64,000 nt of DNA from an uncultured Hungatella sp. (GTDB taxonomy: Bacteria; Bacillota; Clostridia; Lachnospirales; Lachnospiraceae), in contig CAJTUV010000012.1 of the NCBI GenBank assembly GCA_910579515.1, forward strand, positions 25,781 to 89,780, written 5' to 3'. Positions within the stretch are counted from its first letter, which is position 1, and each line of letters begins with the position of its first letter. The notes beneath the pieces were generated by a model. It was not told the origin of the DNA. It searched no databases and saw nothing but the letters and a program-made list of their open reading frames with translations. Of this stretch, positions 55,039-63,923 are shown piece by piece. Both the position numbers and the translations under genes were made by a program.

Positions 55039-55449
55039 TTACCCTAAATTCTCTGGTCCAAACCCCAAGGGCAGAAGCTCTTTCAAGGTAAACTCCTGAT
55101 ACTCCTCCACCGATTTGGCCAAAATCACCCGAAAGGTTTCGGGATTGCAAAACTCTCGCATCACCTGCCTGCAAACGCCGCAGGGCGGACAATAATCTGA
55201 CAAAACGCCTTCTTTCCCACCGCAGATCACAATAGCCTCAAACTCCCTGTGGCCATCGTTGACAGCCCTGACAAAGGCGCTTCTCTCCGCGCAGATGGTA
55301 GGGGAATACGCCGCATTTTCGATGTTGATCCCTGTGTAGACGCTTTTGTCCTTGCACAAAAGAGCCGCCGCCACATGGAAATGGGAATAAGGCACATAGG
55401 AATCAGGCAAAACCTTAATAGCTGCCTGGATCAATGTCTGCCTGTCCAT
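55039..55449 (-). CDS. cdd: Cytidine deaminase (about 136 aa)
   Basis: Zinc ligands and catalytic Glu are visible in PTICAERSAFV (C-A-E) and PPCGVCRQVM (P-C-x-x-C), and the N-terminal YVPYSHFHVAAAL is the nucleoside-binding region. It converts cytidine and deoxycytidine to uridine forms. GGAGGAG before ATG 55449 fixes the start. It overlaps the end of deoC by 35 bases, placing both in a nucleoside salvage operon. Confidence 0.95.
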   Translation of the reverse strand: MDRQTLIQAAIKVLPDSYVPYSHFHVAAALLCKDKSVYTGINIENAAYSPTICAERSAFVRAVNDGHREFEAIVICGGKEGVLSDYCPPCGVCRQVMREFCNPETFRVILAKSVEEYQEFTLKELLPLGFGPENLG

Positions 55450-56107
55450 GGCTCTCCTCCTCTGCCTTAGCAATTTTTACAATCCGGCTGGTCCCAAGAC
55501 GCTCTGCTCCCAGAGACATGAATGTTTGTGCATCCTCAAAAGAAGAAATTCCTCCGGCCGCCTTAATCCTTACCTTTGGCCCCACATGCTTTTGAAACAG
55601 GGCGATATCCTCAAAGGTGGCTCCCGCCTTTGAAAATCCGGTGGAGGTTTTGATAAAGTCTGCTCCTGCCTCTGTCACAATTTCGCACATTTTAATCTTT
55701 TCCTCCTCCGTAAGAAGGCAGGTTTCGATAATCACTTTCAAAACTCTGTCTCCGCAAACGGCCTTAATAGAGCGAATCTCCTCCAGGATTTTTCCATAAT
55801 ACTTATTCTTTAAATCTCCAATATTGATTACCATGTCAATCTCATCGGCCCCATTTTCCAATGCATCCTCTGTCTCAAATACCTTTACTGCTGTAGTATG
55901 ATATCCGTTAGGGAAGCCTATCACTGTACAGACTGGCATTTTGTCTCCCAGATACTCCTTGGCTCTTAGCACATAGGATGGCGGAATGCAAACGGAAGCC
56001 GTGCCATATTTTACAGCGTCGTCACAAATCTGACGTATCTCCTCCCAGGTGGCCCCCTGTGTCAGCAGCGTATGGTCTACTGCATGAAAAATCTTGTCTC
56101 TGTCCAT
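55415..56107 (-). CDS. deoC: Deoxyribose-phosphate aldolase (230 aa)
   Basis: The Schiff-base lysine lies in DFIKTSTGF, with partner residues in DEIDMVINIG and KVIIETCLL and phosphate binding in IKAAGGISS. It splits deoxyribose-5-phosphate to glyceraldehyde-3-phosphate and acetaldehyde. It is translationally linked to cdd downstream and to a GNAT acetyltransferase 13 bases upstream. Confidence 0.95.
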   Translation of the reverse strand: MDRDKIFHAVDHTLLTQGATWEEIRQICDDAVKYGTASVCIPPSYVLRAKEYLGDKMPVCTVIGFPNGYHTTAVKVFETEDALENGADEIDMVINIGDLKNKYYGKILEEIRSIKAVCGDRVLKVIIETCLLTEEEKIKMCEIVTEAGADFIKTSTGFSKAGATFEDIALFQKHVGPKVRIKAAGGISSFEDAQTFMSLGAERLGTSRIVKIAKAEEESHGQADIDPGSY

Positions 56108-56120
56108 ATAAATCTCCTCT

Positions 56121-56921
56121 CTATAAGATAAAAGTTTCTTCCATTTCCTTTAATTGATATACCTGGTATTCCTTGTCATATACATATCCCAGCTTTTCTG
56201 CCAGCCCGACAGACTGCAGATTCATGGCGTCCCAGTTGGGAATAAGATTTTTTTCCAGACATTCCAAAAGAAACGCCGCACTGCACGCCAGCGCCAGACC
56301 CTGTCTGCGGAAATCCTTCCTGGTATCCACTTCAATCTCCATCATCCCCTCGCTGGCTCCATATGCAGAACAGCCAGCCACAATCTCCCTTCCTTTCATA
56401 GCCACATAGCCGAAGCCGGATTCTCTGAAATGTCTCTCGTCCTCAAAATTGGAACAAAGATCTCTGCTCCACTCTTCCTTGAGCGCCAGATGATACAGGC
56501 GGTCATCAATCCGTTTTATGCGGATTCCCTTGGGAACTGTGGCAATATACTGCTTTAACATGCCAATATCAAAGTGATGCTCCTCTTTTTTTAAAGCATA
56601 CCGGCTTACCAGTCGTGTCTGCCCCAAAAACTGTTCCTCCAGCCATTGAGACCAGCGTCCGTTTTGAGGATACAAAAATGCCCGGGACGCAGACTCATAA
56701 ATCTGGCTCTTTAAATCCAGCGCTCCCTTCCCTCTTGGCGGAAGACCCAAAAGATACGCAAAATCCCCTACCACAATCAGACAATAAGAGGAATTTTCCA
56801 GTTTTGGAACCCATACCCGTCCCACAGTTCCTTCCATGGCTCCGCGTATCAGCACTTCCTTACTTTCTTCACAGATTGACTGTATGGCCTGACGTTTTTT
56901 CCTTCCAAGTTCAATCATCAT
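56121..56921 (-). CDS. GNAT family N-acetyltransferase (266 aa)
   Basis: The C-terminal half carries the acetyl-CoA motif (EVDTRKDFRRQGLALACSAAFL) and the following AMNLQSVGLAEKLGY, typical of GNAT enzymes. The N-terminal 120 residues form a separate domain as in the GNAT_acetyltran (PF12746-like) group. The substrate is not known. It is the first gene before deoC and cdd, 13 bases apart. Confidence 0.8.
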   Translation of the reverse strand: MMIELGRKKRQAIQSICEESKEVLIRGAMEGTVGRVWVPKLENSSYCLIVVGDFAYLLGLPPRGKGALDLKSQIYESASRAFLYPQNGRWSQWLEEQFLGQTRLVSRYALKKEEHHFDIGMLKQYIATVPKGIRIKRIDDRLYHLALKEEWSRDLCSNFEDERHFRESGFGYVAMKGREIVAGCSAYGASEGMMEIEVDTRKDFRRQGLALACSAAFLLECLEKNLIPNWDAMNLQSVGLAEKLGYVYDKEYQVYQLKEMEETFIL

Positions 56922-57037
56922 GCTTCGCTTCCTCCTTTTGACCTTTGATATTTTCTAGTGTACCACAGTTTCTAAAAGATTTCCATTTTTTTTGAAGACA
57001 AAACCCAAGTAATGTCGTTATAATAACTAGGAAGGGG

Positions 57038-57562
57038 GTGAGGAAGATTCACGCTGAGGCACAACTGGAACAATGGATTGATACCTATCAAAATCTGATC
57101 TATTCCATATGCTTCCAACTGACAAAAGACTATTTCGACGCCCAGGATCTTGCCCAGGAGACCTTCCTTGCCGCCTACAAAAATATGTCCCATTTTGATG
57201 GAAAAAATGAACGGGCATGGCTTTGCAGGATTGCCACCAATAAATGTCTGGACTATTTAAAGGCCGCAGGCCGCAGGCAGATTCCCACTGAGGAGCAGTA
57301 TTTTATCGCCTGTTCTGACTTGTCTCCTACACCGGAGAGGGATGTGATGGAGCGCTCCCTTAAAAGTCAGCTTTATGACTGCTGTATTCAATTAAAATCT
57401 CCGTACAAAGAGGTGGCTCTCGACTATTTTTACCATGAGATAACACTTACAGAGATGGTTAAAAAGACTGGAAAAAATTTAAAAACCCTTCAGACTCAGG
57501 TCTATCGGGCCAAGGCAATGCTGAAAAAGTTATACAGGAAGGAGGATTTATGGGATGGATAG
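57038..57562 (+). CDS. ECF-type RNA polymerase sigma factor (174 aa, GTG start)
   Basis: Region 2 is seen in YQNLIYSICFQLTKDYFDAQDLAQETFLAAYKN, interrupted in a normal way, with RAWLCRIATNKCLDYL, and region 4 in LDYFYHEITLTEMVKKTGKN followed by LQTQVYRAKAMLKKL. No ATG fits; GTG 57038 follows an AGGAAGGGG site. It heads a three-gene operon with two small membrane proteins, the first of which is a candidate anti-sigma factor. Its target promoters are not identified here. Confidence 0.9.
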   Translation: MRKIHAEAQLEQWIDTYQNLIYSICFQLTKDYFDAQDLAQETFLAAYKNMSHFDGKNERAWLCRIATNKCLDYLKAAGRRQIPTEEQYFIACSDLSPTPERDVMERSLKSQLYDCCIQLKSPYKEVALDYFYHEITLTEMVKKTGKNLKTLQTQVYRAKAMLKKLYRKEDLWDG

Positions 57563-57989
57563 ACAAACGCAGAATCATACGCCTAACCTGTCATTTCTCG
57601 CAGATGCATCTAGAAATAGTTTTTATGCTGATCAGTTGGCAGACATGGTGGAAACCCAAGGACTTATCAAAGCTCCTTCCAATCTGAAAGCCTCTATTCT
57701 GGAACGCAGCCGACAGATGGATGTGCAGCTGATTGCCCATTCCAACCGGCTTTCAAAAAAGCTGGAACTGTTTACCTATGGATTAAAAGTCAGCGTCGCT
57801 GTCTCCTGCTGTGTATGCTTCATCCTCACCACTCCTGCCACGAAAAAGGAGATGAGGTTTTTGCAGCTTTTTTCTGATTACACGCCGTTACATGTAGAGG
57901 CGACAGAAAAGCTTCAGATCTGGGCAGAAAGACTTCTGGAATTTTCTGATCAATTATGGGATAGGGAGGGATTGTTACATGACGAATAA
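57555..57989 (+). CDS. Single-span membrane protein, candidate anti-sigma factor (144 aa)
   Basis: It overlaps the sigma gene by eight bases. The first 75 residues are cytoplasmic and helical (DQLADMVETQGLIKAPSNLK), one membrane span follows (LKVSVAVSCCVCFILTT), and the C-terminal 50 residues would be outside. Its position and topology fit an ECF anti-sigma factor, but no zinc-binding anti-sigma motif is present. Confidence 0.7.
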   Translation: MDRQTQNHTPNLSFLADASRNSFYADQLADMVETQGLIKAPSNLKASILERSRQMDVQLIAHSNRLSKKLELFTYGLKVSVAVSCCVCFILTTPATKKEMRFLQLFSDYTPLHVEATEKLQIWAERLLEFSDQLWDREGLLHDE

Positions 57990-58554
57990 GAGAAGCAAGG
58001 TATTAACTTTTTTCATATCACTCATTCCTGGTGCCGGCGAGATGTTTTTGGGCTTCTACAAAATGGGAGCAAGTATCATGATTATCTTTTGGGGGATTGT
58101 TGCCTTTTCCAATATACTGTTTCCTCCTTTATTTTACCTTCTTCCAATTTTGTGGTTTTACAGCTTCTTTCACACAAACAATTTAAATACTATGCCTGCG
58201 GAGGAGTTTTTCTCCATTGAGGACGATTACCTTTTTCATATTCAGCCCAATGAACTGGGAGAACTCATGCAGAATCACAGAAAGCCGCTGGCATTTCTCC
58301 TTATTTTTATGGGAATTAGTATTTTCTGGAACGAACTTTGGGAGGTCCTAAACACCATTTCTCACCTATTTTTCTGGTCCGATACCCTTTTATCCATGTT
58401 TCGCTATTGGAATAACGTCCTCCCACGTTTTATGTCTGCAGCCCTGATCATCTGGATTGGAGCCCGCTTGATTCATGATAAAAAAGAAAATTTAAGCACC
58501 CCCCCGTATCTGGTGGATAAGGAGACAGAAAATCCCAAATCACAGGAAACATAA
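57979..58554 (+). CDS. Multi-span membrane protein of unknown function (191 aa)
   Basis: It overlaps the preceding gene by 11 bases. The N-terminus (FFISLIPGAGEMFLGFYKMGASIMII) is a TM2-like hairpin, and about four spans are present, with a soluble segment around residues 70-95. It probably works with the ECF sigma factor and its partner in an envelope response. No function can be assigned. Confidence 0.7.
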   Translation: MTNKRSKVLTFFISLIPGAGEMFLGFYKMGASIMIIFWGIVAFSNILFPPLFYLLPILWFYSFFHTNNLNTMPAEEFFSIEDDYLFHIQPNELGELMQNHRKPLAFLLIFMGISIFWNELWEVLNTISHLFFWSDTLLSMFRYWNNVLPRFMSAALIIWIGARLIHDKKENLSTPPYLVDKETENPKSQET

Positions 58555-58560
58555 ATTGTA

Positions 58561-58601
58561 AAAAGCCTGGCAGAACTGTTCAGGGGTTCTGGCAGGCTTT
58601 T
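58561..58601. terminator. Bidirectional terminator between the sigma operon and the hemerythrin gene
   Basis: A perfect 16-base stem AAAAGCCTGGCAGAAC/GTTCTGGCAGGCTTTT with a nine-base loop has A/T-runs on both sides, serving the convergent units. Confidence 0.85.
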
Positions 58602-58618
58602 ACAAAGATTTTTGTGTT

Positions 58619-59956
58619 TTAATGATGAAAATACGCATCGATCCTCTTCTTAATCTCCACTGGTTTTAAACGTTTTAATATATACCCTTCTGGTTTCAGT
58701 TCCAAGACTTTTTGTACACTGTCCTTATCATCCCTGCTGGTCAGAAAAATGACAGGAACATCGGCAAAATCCTCCTCTGATCGGAGCATCTCCAGCATAT
58801 GTCTTCCATCGCAAATTGGCATCTCATAATCCAATAAGACCAAGTCTGGCCGGTCCAGCGTAATTGCCCGAATAGCTGCTGTTCCCGACTTTACCATATT
58901 AACTTCATAGTCTTCCCCCAGTAATCCTTTCATCCCACGCCGGATGGTCATTGAATCATCCACCACAAGTACCTTAGGTTTGGGGGCCTCCTCTCGGATC
59001 AACAGATAGTTTTCGATCTCTGACATGGCATTATCCACTCCAATGGGAATACCAATCCCCTGCTTCAGAAGTGGAGATGCAATCATGCAATAGGAGAAGT
59101 ATCCCTTCTTTGTGTTAAATAACAGACTTACTCGGGGATTCTTCTTTTCAAATACTTCCTGAAATTGATGGTAGGTCAGGAAATTCTCTTCTTTTATTTC
59201 ATACGTTTTTAGAAAAGAGAACTGTTGAAAAATCCGCCATACAAACTGCCTGGCCACATATCTAGTAGCGTTCATCAGCATAATATCCAGTTTATTGGAC
59301 CGAATTCCCATAATCTTTCCCACTGTGTTGATAAGGGTTCTGTCCTCAAAAACCAGAATAACCTCCCACTGCTTATCTTTTTCCCCCATATCGTAGACGA
59401 GACGATAATAAACTCCCTTTCCAAACTTTTCTCCGCCATAGGCGTCGCTGACCTCTTTGGCTTCCAGCTGGAACAAATCCTGAACAAGCTTTGTGATAAC
59501 GTCTTTTATAGCTTCAAGCTCTTCCTCTGGCAAAAGCTTCCCCCATTTGCTCGTCTTCTCTCCAGTTATGGCCCTGTCTTCTGTAAGAGTATGTCCAATC
59601 AGCCATCCGACGCAGACTCCGAGAAAATGGTCCACTGTGTCTGGAGCATAATCTGTCCGAATCAGCTCCTGTTCCAACTCTGGAAGAGTCTCCTCTCTGA
59701 ATCCCCGATGTAAACGACGATGCATCTCCAAATCCTCATATCCAATGGATTCCATGTATGCCTCTTCCTCTTCAAAATGTTTTACAGCATGTTCCTTCAA
59801 AAACTTGATTCCTTCTTGGCAAATTCTGGGATTATTTCTCTCTTTCTCCTCCAGCGCAAAAAGCTTGTTAATGATCTTAAAAAGTCTCTGGTGTTCCTTG
59901 TCAATCCTGTCCACTCCAATATTATACTCATCCTTCCACGCAATATGGTTCATCAT
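58619..59956 (-). CDS. Bacteriohemerythrin - CheX-like - response receiver fusion (about 445 aa)
   Basis: Residues 1-140 are a hemerythrin domain with the di-iron ligands in DKEHQRLF, HAVKHFEEEE, MHRRLH and IGHTLTED. About 150-310 resembles the CheX/CheC phosphatase fold (VILVFEDRTLINTVGKIMGI). The C-terminus is a receiver domain with acidic pocket VVDDS, phospho-acceptor in LVLLDYEMP and conserved FLTSRD. The arrangement suggests an oxygen or redox sensor that feeds into phosphorelay or chemotaxis signalling. GGGAGGGGAGC before ATG 59956 fixes the start. No flagellar genes are nearby. Confidence 0.85.
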   Translation of the reverse strand: MMNHIAWKDEYNIGVDRIDKEHQRLFKIINKLFALEEKERNNPRICQEGIKFLKEHAVKHFEEEEAYMESIGYEDLEMHRRLHRGFREETLPELEQELIRTDYAPDTVDHFLGVCVGWLIGHTLTEDRAITGEKTSKWGKLLPEEELEAIKDVITKLVQDLFQLEAKEVSDAYGGEKFGKGVYYRLVYDMGEKDKQWEVILVFEDRTLINTVGKIMGIRSNKLDIMLMNATRYVARQFVWRIFQQFSFLKTYEIKEENFLTYHQFQEVFEKKNPRVSLLFNTKKGYFSYCMIASPLLKQGIGIPIGVDNAMSEIENYLLIREEAPKPKVLVVDDSMTIRRGMKGLLGEDYEVNMVKSGTAAIRAITLDRPDLVLLDYEMPICDGRHMLEMLRSEEDFADVPVIFLTSRDDKDSVQKVLELKPEGYILKRLKPVEIKKRIDAYFHH

Positions 59957-60060
59957 GCTCCCCTCCCTTTCCAAAGTGTGACGAACACACATTGGAAGTT
60001 TTTCTTTATTTAAAATATGCGTTAAAAGGACAGTATGTTCATGGCGCGTTTTTTTTTAGC

Positions 60061-60939
60061 TTATGACTCTGAAACCATATTCTCTTCCTGTTCTTCCCAC
60101 CCCAGCGCTACAGCTGTCTCATACAATTTTTCACCGGTTTCTCCGCTAAAGAAATGTTCGGAAATATGATTCCAAATGGCATCCATATCCATTGAACAAA
60201 GAAGGTTTAAAACCACATTATTGTGCATATCAATTACTTTTTTTGCTTTTTCCAGTTTCTTTCTGTAATTCTCCAGCTTCTGTTCTGTTTTTGCAAGGGC
60301 TTTTCCTCTGCCAAACAGCTTCCCCTGGTTTTTTAGCTTTTCCTTTTCATACTCCTCTATCTTCTTTTCTATCTCGCAGTAACAGCTGTCAAGAAGCATG
60401 ACTACATCCTCGTATTCCAAATGATCCCAGTCCAGGGCATAAAAATACTTCCACCACAGCTCTCCCCAACACTCGTCCTCGCTTATCTCCCCTTTTACCA
60501 TGGCTTTGTAAAGAACAGAAGAAAACGTACTTATTTTCTGTAAGATCGGATGATTCAGACTCTCTACTCCTATATCGTAGATATTTCTCACAAGCGCCTT
60601 TTTTTCTGCAGATTGGACATCTATCACATATTTTCCGACTACCCGCTCTTTAAAACTGTCGTCCCAGTCGTCGTATTTCATTGCCTCTGCAATGAAATCC
60701 ATCCCGCTATATAATTGATCCCATGGGTCCTTTTCATCTTCCTCGCTTTCTTCTCTGAATCCAGAAATATGAGACCCCAAAGCGAGCTTGTATGAAATGA
60801 TATTCCACATATTAAAATACGCCGTGGCAGAAGGTGCATTTATGGCTTCCATCTTTGCAATCGTATAAGCCCGAAAGGTTCTTCCTTCCTCCATTCTTTT
60901 TTTATAATCGAACCATTTTCCGTCTTCCAAATAGTCCAT
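60061..60939 (-). CDS. Acidic helical protein of unknown function (292 aa)
   Basis: No family is recognised. The protein is soluble, with a tryptophan-rich N-terminal half (DYLEDGKWFDYKKRM) and a strong coiled coil around residues 185-235. Its ATG overlaps the stop of the 378-aa gene as TAATG, so it belongs to the SPFH operon and is its last gene. Confidence 0.7.
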   Translation of the reverse strand: MDYLEDGKWFDYKKRMEEGRTFRAYTIAKMEAINAPSATAYFNMWNIISYKLALGSHISGFREESEEDEKDPWDQLYSGMDFIAEAMKYDDWDDSFKERVVGKYVIDVQSAEKKALVRNIYDIGVESLNHPILQKISTFSSVLYKAMVKGEISEDECWGELWWKYFYALDWDHLEYEDVVMLLDSCYCEIEKKIEEYEKEKLKNQGKLFGRGKALAKTEQKLENYRKKLEKAKKVIDMHNNVVLNLLCSMDMDAIWNHISEHFFSGETGEKLYETAVALGWEEQEENMVSES

Positions 60940-62075
60940 TATTCTCCTCCAAATAGCTCTTTTGTAATTTTATCAAAGCCTCTTAGTTTCTGATCCAGAT
61001 TCCTTATTATATCCTCTTTGCCATCATTTTCATTTTCCAAAGAAGTTAACGCTTCCATTTTCTGTTTCCCTGCCAAAACAACAGACTCTAAATTCCCTTT
61101 CTCAGTAATCAACTTCCCTTCGATCTGTTTTGTCTTTCCCTTTTTAATCAAGTCAGAGATATGTATCAAAATCGTAAAGATCGCAACAGCAACCACCACG
61201 CCGATAATAAACTTAACCGGAATCGCCACGAAATTTAAGGCTGCATTTCCAAAGCTATTCCCTGCTCCGGCCGCGCCTGCTGAGGGAAGCGGCGCGTTGA
61301 CGGCGTCTATGGATTTTCCGATCCAGCTGATAAAGATGATTTTGACAACCTTCCACTCCAGAAAAATAAGCGTCGCCCACGCAATCAGGTTTATGATTAA
61401 GCCTGCCTTTCTTTTCTCTGCATCCGCCTTTCCGACTTGTTCTTTAAGAACTTCCTCCAGCGCCTTTTGCTTCTCCTGATTCTCCCCTAATTCCTGCTTG
61501 AGTCTCTGCGTTCTGTCTGCTTTAAGCTTTTCCTGCTCCTCGTGCTCCTTCTTTATGATCTCATACCGCTGCTGTACCATGGCTTTGTTGCCCTGAATCA
61601 CCCGTTGTAAATACGCGTTCAGTTTCTTCTCAATCTCCTCTGGATAGTCTTTACAGGCTCTCATATATTTGAGGAACGTAAAAAACTCGCGAGACTGGAT
61701 TACCTCCTCCTCTGTCCGCTGCAGATTTCTGGTATGAATCAGAATCTTTCCATACCAGGACTTATAATACATAGAAAACTCCTTGCACAAAACGTTAAAC
61801 GTTTCCTCTGCCTCCACATATTTTCCGATCTCAATTAAGTGGAACGCGTTTTCATACTTTTGTTCCAGTTCTGTATTGCCGCTCTTCTGGGCCAATTCCT
61901 TGATTTGGTTCTTCAAATCCTCATGAACTTCGCTGATATGCTCATCGGTTTGCCGAAACTCTTTTGACGAATCGTAAATAAGAAATATATTATCACAGGC
62001 AAGGCACTGCCATTGTTCTTTTGTCAATTCTTTGCACTTTTCACTGCCGCAGTTTGGACATTTAATGGCTTCCAT
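60939..62075 (-). CDS. Zinc-ribbon membrane protein (378 aa), SPFH operon
   Basis: A zinc ribbon opens the protein (CPNCGSEKC then QCLACDNIF). A helical TPR-like region (ENAFHLIEIGKYVEAEETF) and coiled coil follow, then two membrane spans (about LIINLIAWATLIFLEWKVVK and PVKFIIGVVVAVAIFTILIH) and a final coiled coil. It is two bases from the upstream membrane gene. The role is unknown; it likely joins the SPFH protein in a membrane assembly. Confidence 0.75.
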   Translation of the reverse strand: MEAIKCPNCGSEKCKELTKEQWQCLACDNIFLIYDSSKEFRQTDEHISEVHEDLKNQIKELAQKSGNTELEQKYENAFHLIEIGKYVEAEETFNVLCKEFSMYYKSWYGKILIHTRNLQRTEEEVIQSREFFTFLKYMRACKDYPEEIEKKLNAYLQRVIQGNKAMVQQRYEIIKKEHEEQEKLKADRTQRLKQELGENQEKQKALEEVLKEQVGKADAEKRKAGLIINLIAWATLIFLEWKVVKIIFISWIGKSIDAVNAPLPSAGAAGAGNSFGNAALNFVAIPVKFIIGVVVAVAIFTILIHISDLIKKGKTKQIEGKLITEKGNLESVVLAGKQKMEALTSLENENDGKEDIIRNLDQKLRGFDKITKELFGGE

Positions 62076-62077
62076 GA

Positions 62078-62647
62078 TTACCTCCTAGTATTTTTTATCC
62101 GTCTCATTTCAATCAATTTTTGAATTTCTTTACAGCGTTTATCCATCAATTCCAAGTCATTGATCTCAGAAATGTGGGCCAGCAATTCTTTTATCTTTTG
62201 GGTTTCGCCGGCTGCATTTTGGTTGGTGACTGGATCTTCATACCGCATTGCCTCATAAACTTTCTGAAGGCTGGCCTTCATGGTTTCATCCTTTGTCTGA
62301 ACAATCTGAAGCTCCACTTCCCGTACCAAATCCTTAAAGTCTGAGATCCTGTCCTTTTCTTCCTTATCTACTCTTTTTATGTATTTGTTGCCAAAAAGTA
62401 ATGCCGACTCTGCCAAGACAAACAGAATCAAAATCACGCTTTGTATGAGATAGGAATATTTTTCATACTCACCCTGAAGCCTTAAACAGTACTTGACAAA
62501 AACATACATCTGGGCCACCAGATAAAAGACGCTGAAATACACCATAGGCATCTTTAATGCAGCTTCCTCTTTTTCCTGTTTTCTGTATACCACATAGAAG
62601 AAAAACGGCTGAATCACCAGGGCGATTCCACAGAACAAAAATTTCAT
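62078..62647 (-). CDS. Membrane protein with C-terminal coiled coil (189 aa), SPFH operon
   Basis: Three or four membrane spans occupy the first 105 residues, and a cytoplasmic helical domain of about 85 residues follows (DLVREVELQIVQTKDETMKA). The ATG overlaps the stop of the SPFH gene by four bases. The family is not recognised. Confidence 0.75.
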   Translation of the reverse strand: MKFLFCGIALVIQPFFFYVVYRKQEKEEAALKMPMVYFSVFYLVAQMYVFVKYCLRLQGEYEKYSYLIQSVILILFVLAESALLFGNKYIKRVDKEEKDRISDFKDLVREVELQIVQTKDETMKASLQKVYEAMRYEDPVTNQNAAGETQKIKELLAHISEINDLELMDKRCKEIQKLIEMRRIKNTRR

Positions 62648-63771
62648 CTGCCATCCCTCCTCGTTCCGCAGTTCGGACAGAATCTTGCATCTTTATCAAT
62701 CTGCGTTCCGCACTCTGTGCAAAAAACAGCCGTTTGTACCTGGACCTTCTCCCCGCAGTTCGGACAGAACTTCATTCCTTCGCTCAGGACAGTCCCACAT
62801 TTTGGGCAAGTTTTTCCCTGACTGTCTGCTGTTGATGCACTCTGCGCAGACTGCATGCCTATAGCCACGCTGTCCTTTAGCATATCTCCCATAGAAAATG
62901 CCAAAGGAATCTGAGCCATCATATTGGCCGGATTGCCTGCAAATCCTTCATTCTGAGCAAAAGCTTTGCTGACGTCAAACTGTTGCTCCTGCTGCCACGT
63001 ATAGCCTTGAATCTGTCTGGAACGGGCCAGCCCCTCTGCCTCAATGACCTTTGCATCCCGATTTCCCAGGGCCTCGAATCTCTTTTGAGCCATAGAATTG
63101 TCCAGTTTTTTCAGCTGTGCCAGATCGTCTGGGTTGATGGTGACTGCAGACACAAAAAAATTAAAGATCTGGATCCCGTAATCGGCAATATATTGCTCTA
63201 CCTGTTTTCCAACTCCGTCGGAAATCTCGTTTAAGTGTTCGTTAAAAGAATTAAAGCTGTATTTTCCTAACTCAACGGCAATATGGTTTTTCACCCTGGT
63301 GGTAATGAAGTCTTTAAAATACTTCTGCACATGCTGCACAGACATCTTGTTTTCTGTTCCTACCAAGTTGATAAGCAGTTTTCTTCCGTCTGTGACCTTC
63401 AGTCCAAAAGAGCCGCTGGCTCCGGCGCTATAGCTGTAACCGTAGTTGGGATCTCTGACTGTCACCTGACTGGGCGTCCCCCAGATGACGTCCATCATGG
63501 AGGCTAAATTGATAAAATATACCTCAACATGGAATGGGGACACTCCTCCCGACACCAGGTTCCTCAGTTTGGAAATCAGGGGGATATTTTTCGTCTCCAA
63601 CGTATACCGCCCTGCCTTAAAGGAATCCAGCGCCTGCCCGTCGCTGAAAAATACTGCTTCTTGTGATTCATGAACAATAAGTTGTGACAATGTATTGAAA
63701 TCTTCTTTTGGATATTTATAGATCAAAGTCTGATTGTCTACATCATACTTTATCACTTCCTGGATTGCCAT
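62644..63771 (-). CDS. SPFH/band-7 protein with two C-terminal zinc ribbons, YdjI-like (375 aa)
   Basis: Residues 30-230 form an SPFH domain (AVFFSDGQALDSFKAGRYTL, FGLKVTDGRKLLINLVG, FNFFVSAVTIN). A region resembling virion-core-like YdjI proteins and two zinc ribbons follow (CPKCGTVLSEG...CPNCG and CTECGTQIDKDARFCPNCG). Bacillus YdjI and similar proteins associate with the membrane during envelope stress together with PspA. CGAGGAG precedes ATG 63771. It leads a four-gene operon with two membrane proteins and an acidic helical protein. Confidence 0.88.
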   Translation of the reverse strand: MAIQEVIKYDVDNQTLIYKYPKEDFNTLSQLIVHESQEAVFFSDGQALDSFKAGRYTLETKNIPLISKLRNLVSGGVSPFHVEVYFINLASMMDVIWGTPSQVTVRDPNYGYSYSAGASGSFGLKVTDGRKLLINLVGTENKMSVQHVQKYFKDFITTRVKNHIAVELGKYSFNSFNEHLNEISDGVGKQVEQYIADYGIQIFNFFVSAVTINPDDLAQLKKLDNSMAQKRFEALGNRDAKVIEAEGLARSRQIQGYTWQQEQQFDVSKAFAQNEGFAGNPANMMAQIPLAFSMGDMLKDSVAIGMQSAQSASTADSQGKTCPKCGTVLSEGMKFCPNCGEKVQVQTAVFCTECGTQIDKDARFCPNCGTRRDGR

Positions 63772-63796
63772 GGTTCTTTACCACTCCTCGTATAAT

Positions 63797-63830
63797 AAGT
63801 TTGTAAGCAAGAAAAACAGCTTACAGACTT
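63797..63830. terminator. Hairpin in the leader of the SPFH operon
   Basis: AAGTTTGTAAGC at 63797-63808 pairs with GCTTACAGACTT at 63819-63830 with one mismatch. A T-run follows on the plus strand only, so toward the SPFH gene it is a leader hairpin rather than a good terminator. Confidence 0.4.
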
Positions 63831-63923
63831 ATTCTTTTTTTGTTAGACAGAAGGATAATTCTAAACATCCTTTCCGAAGATTCTTCTTCCATCATGCTGG
63901 TTCATCCATTCTCTGTCTATTGG

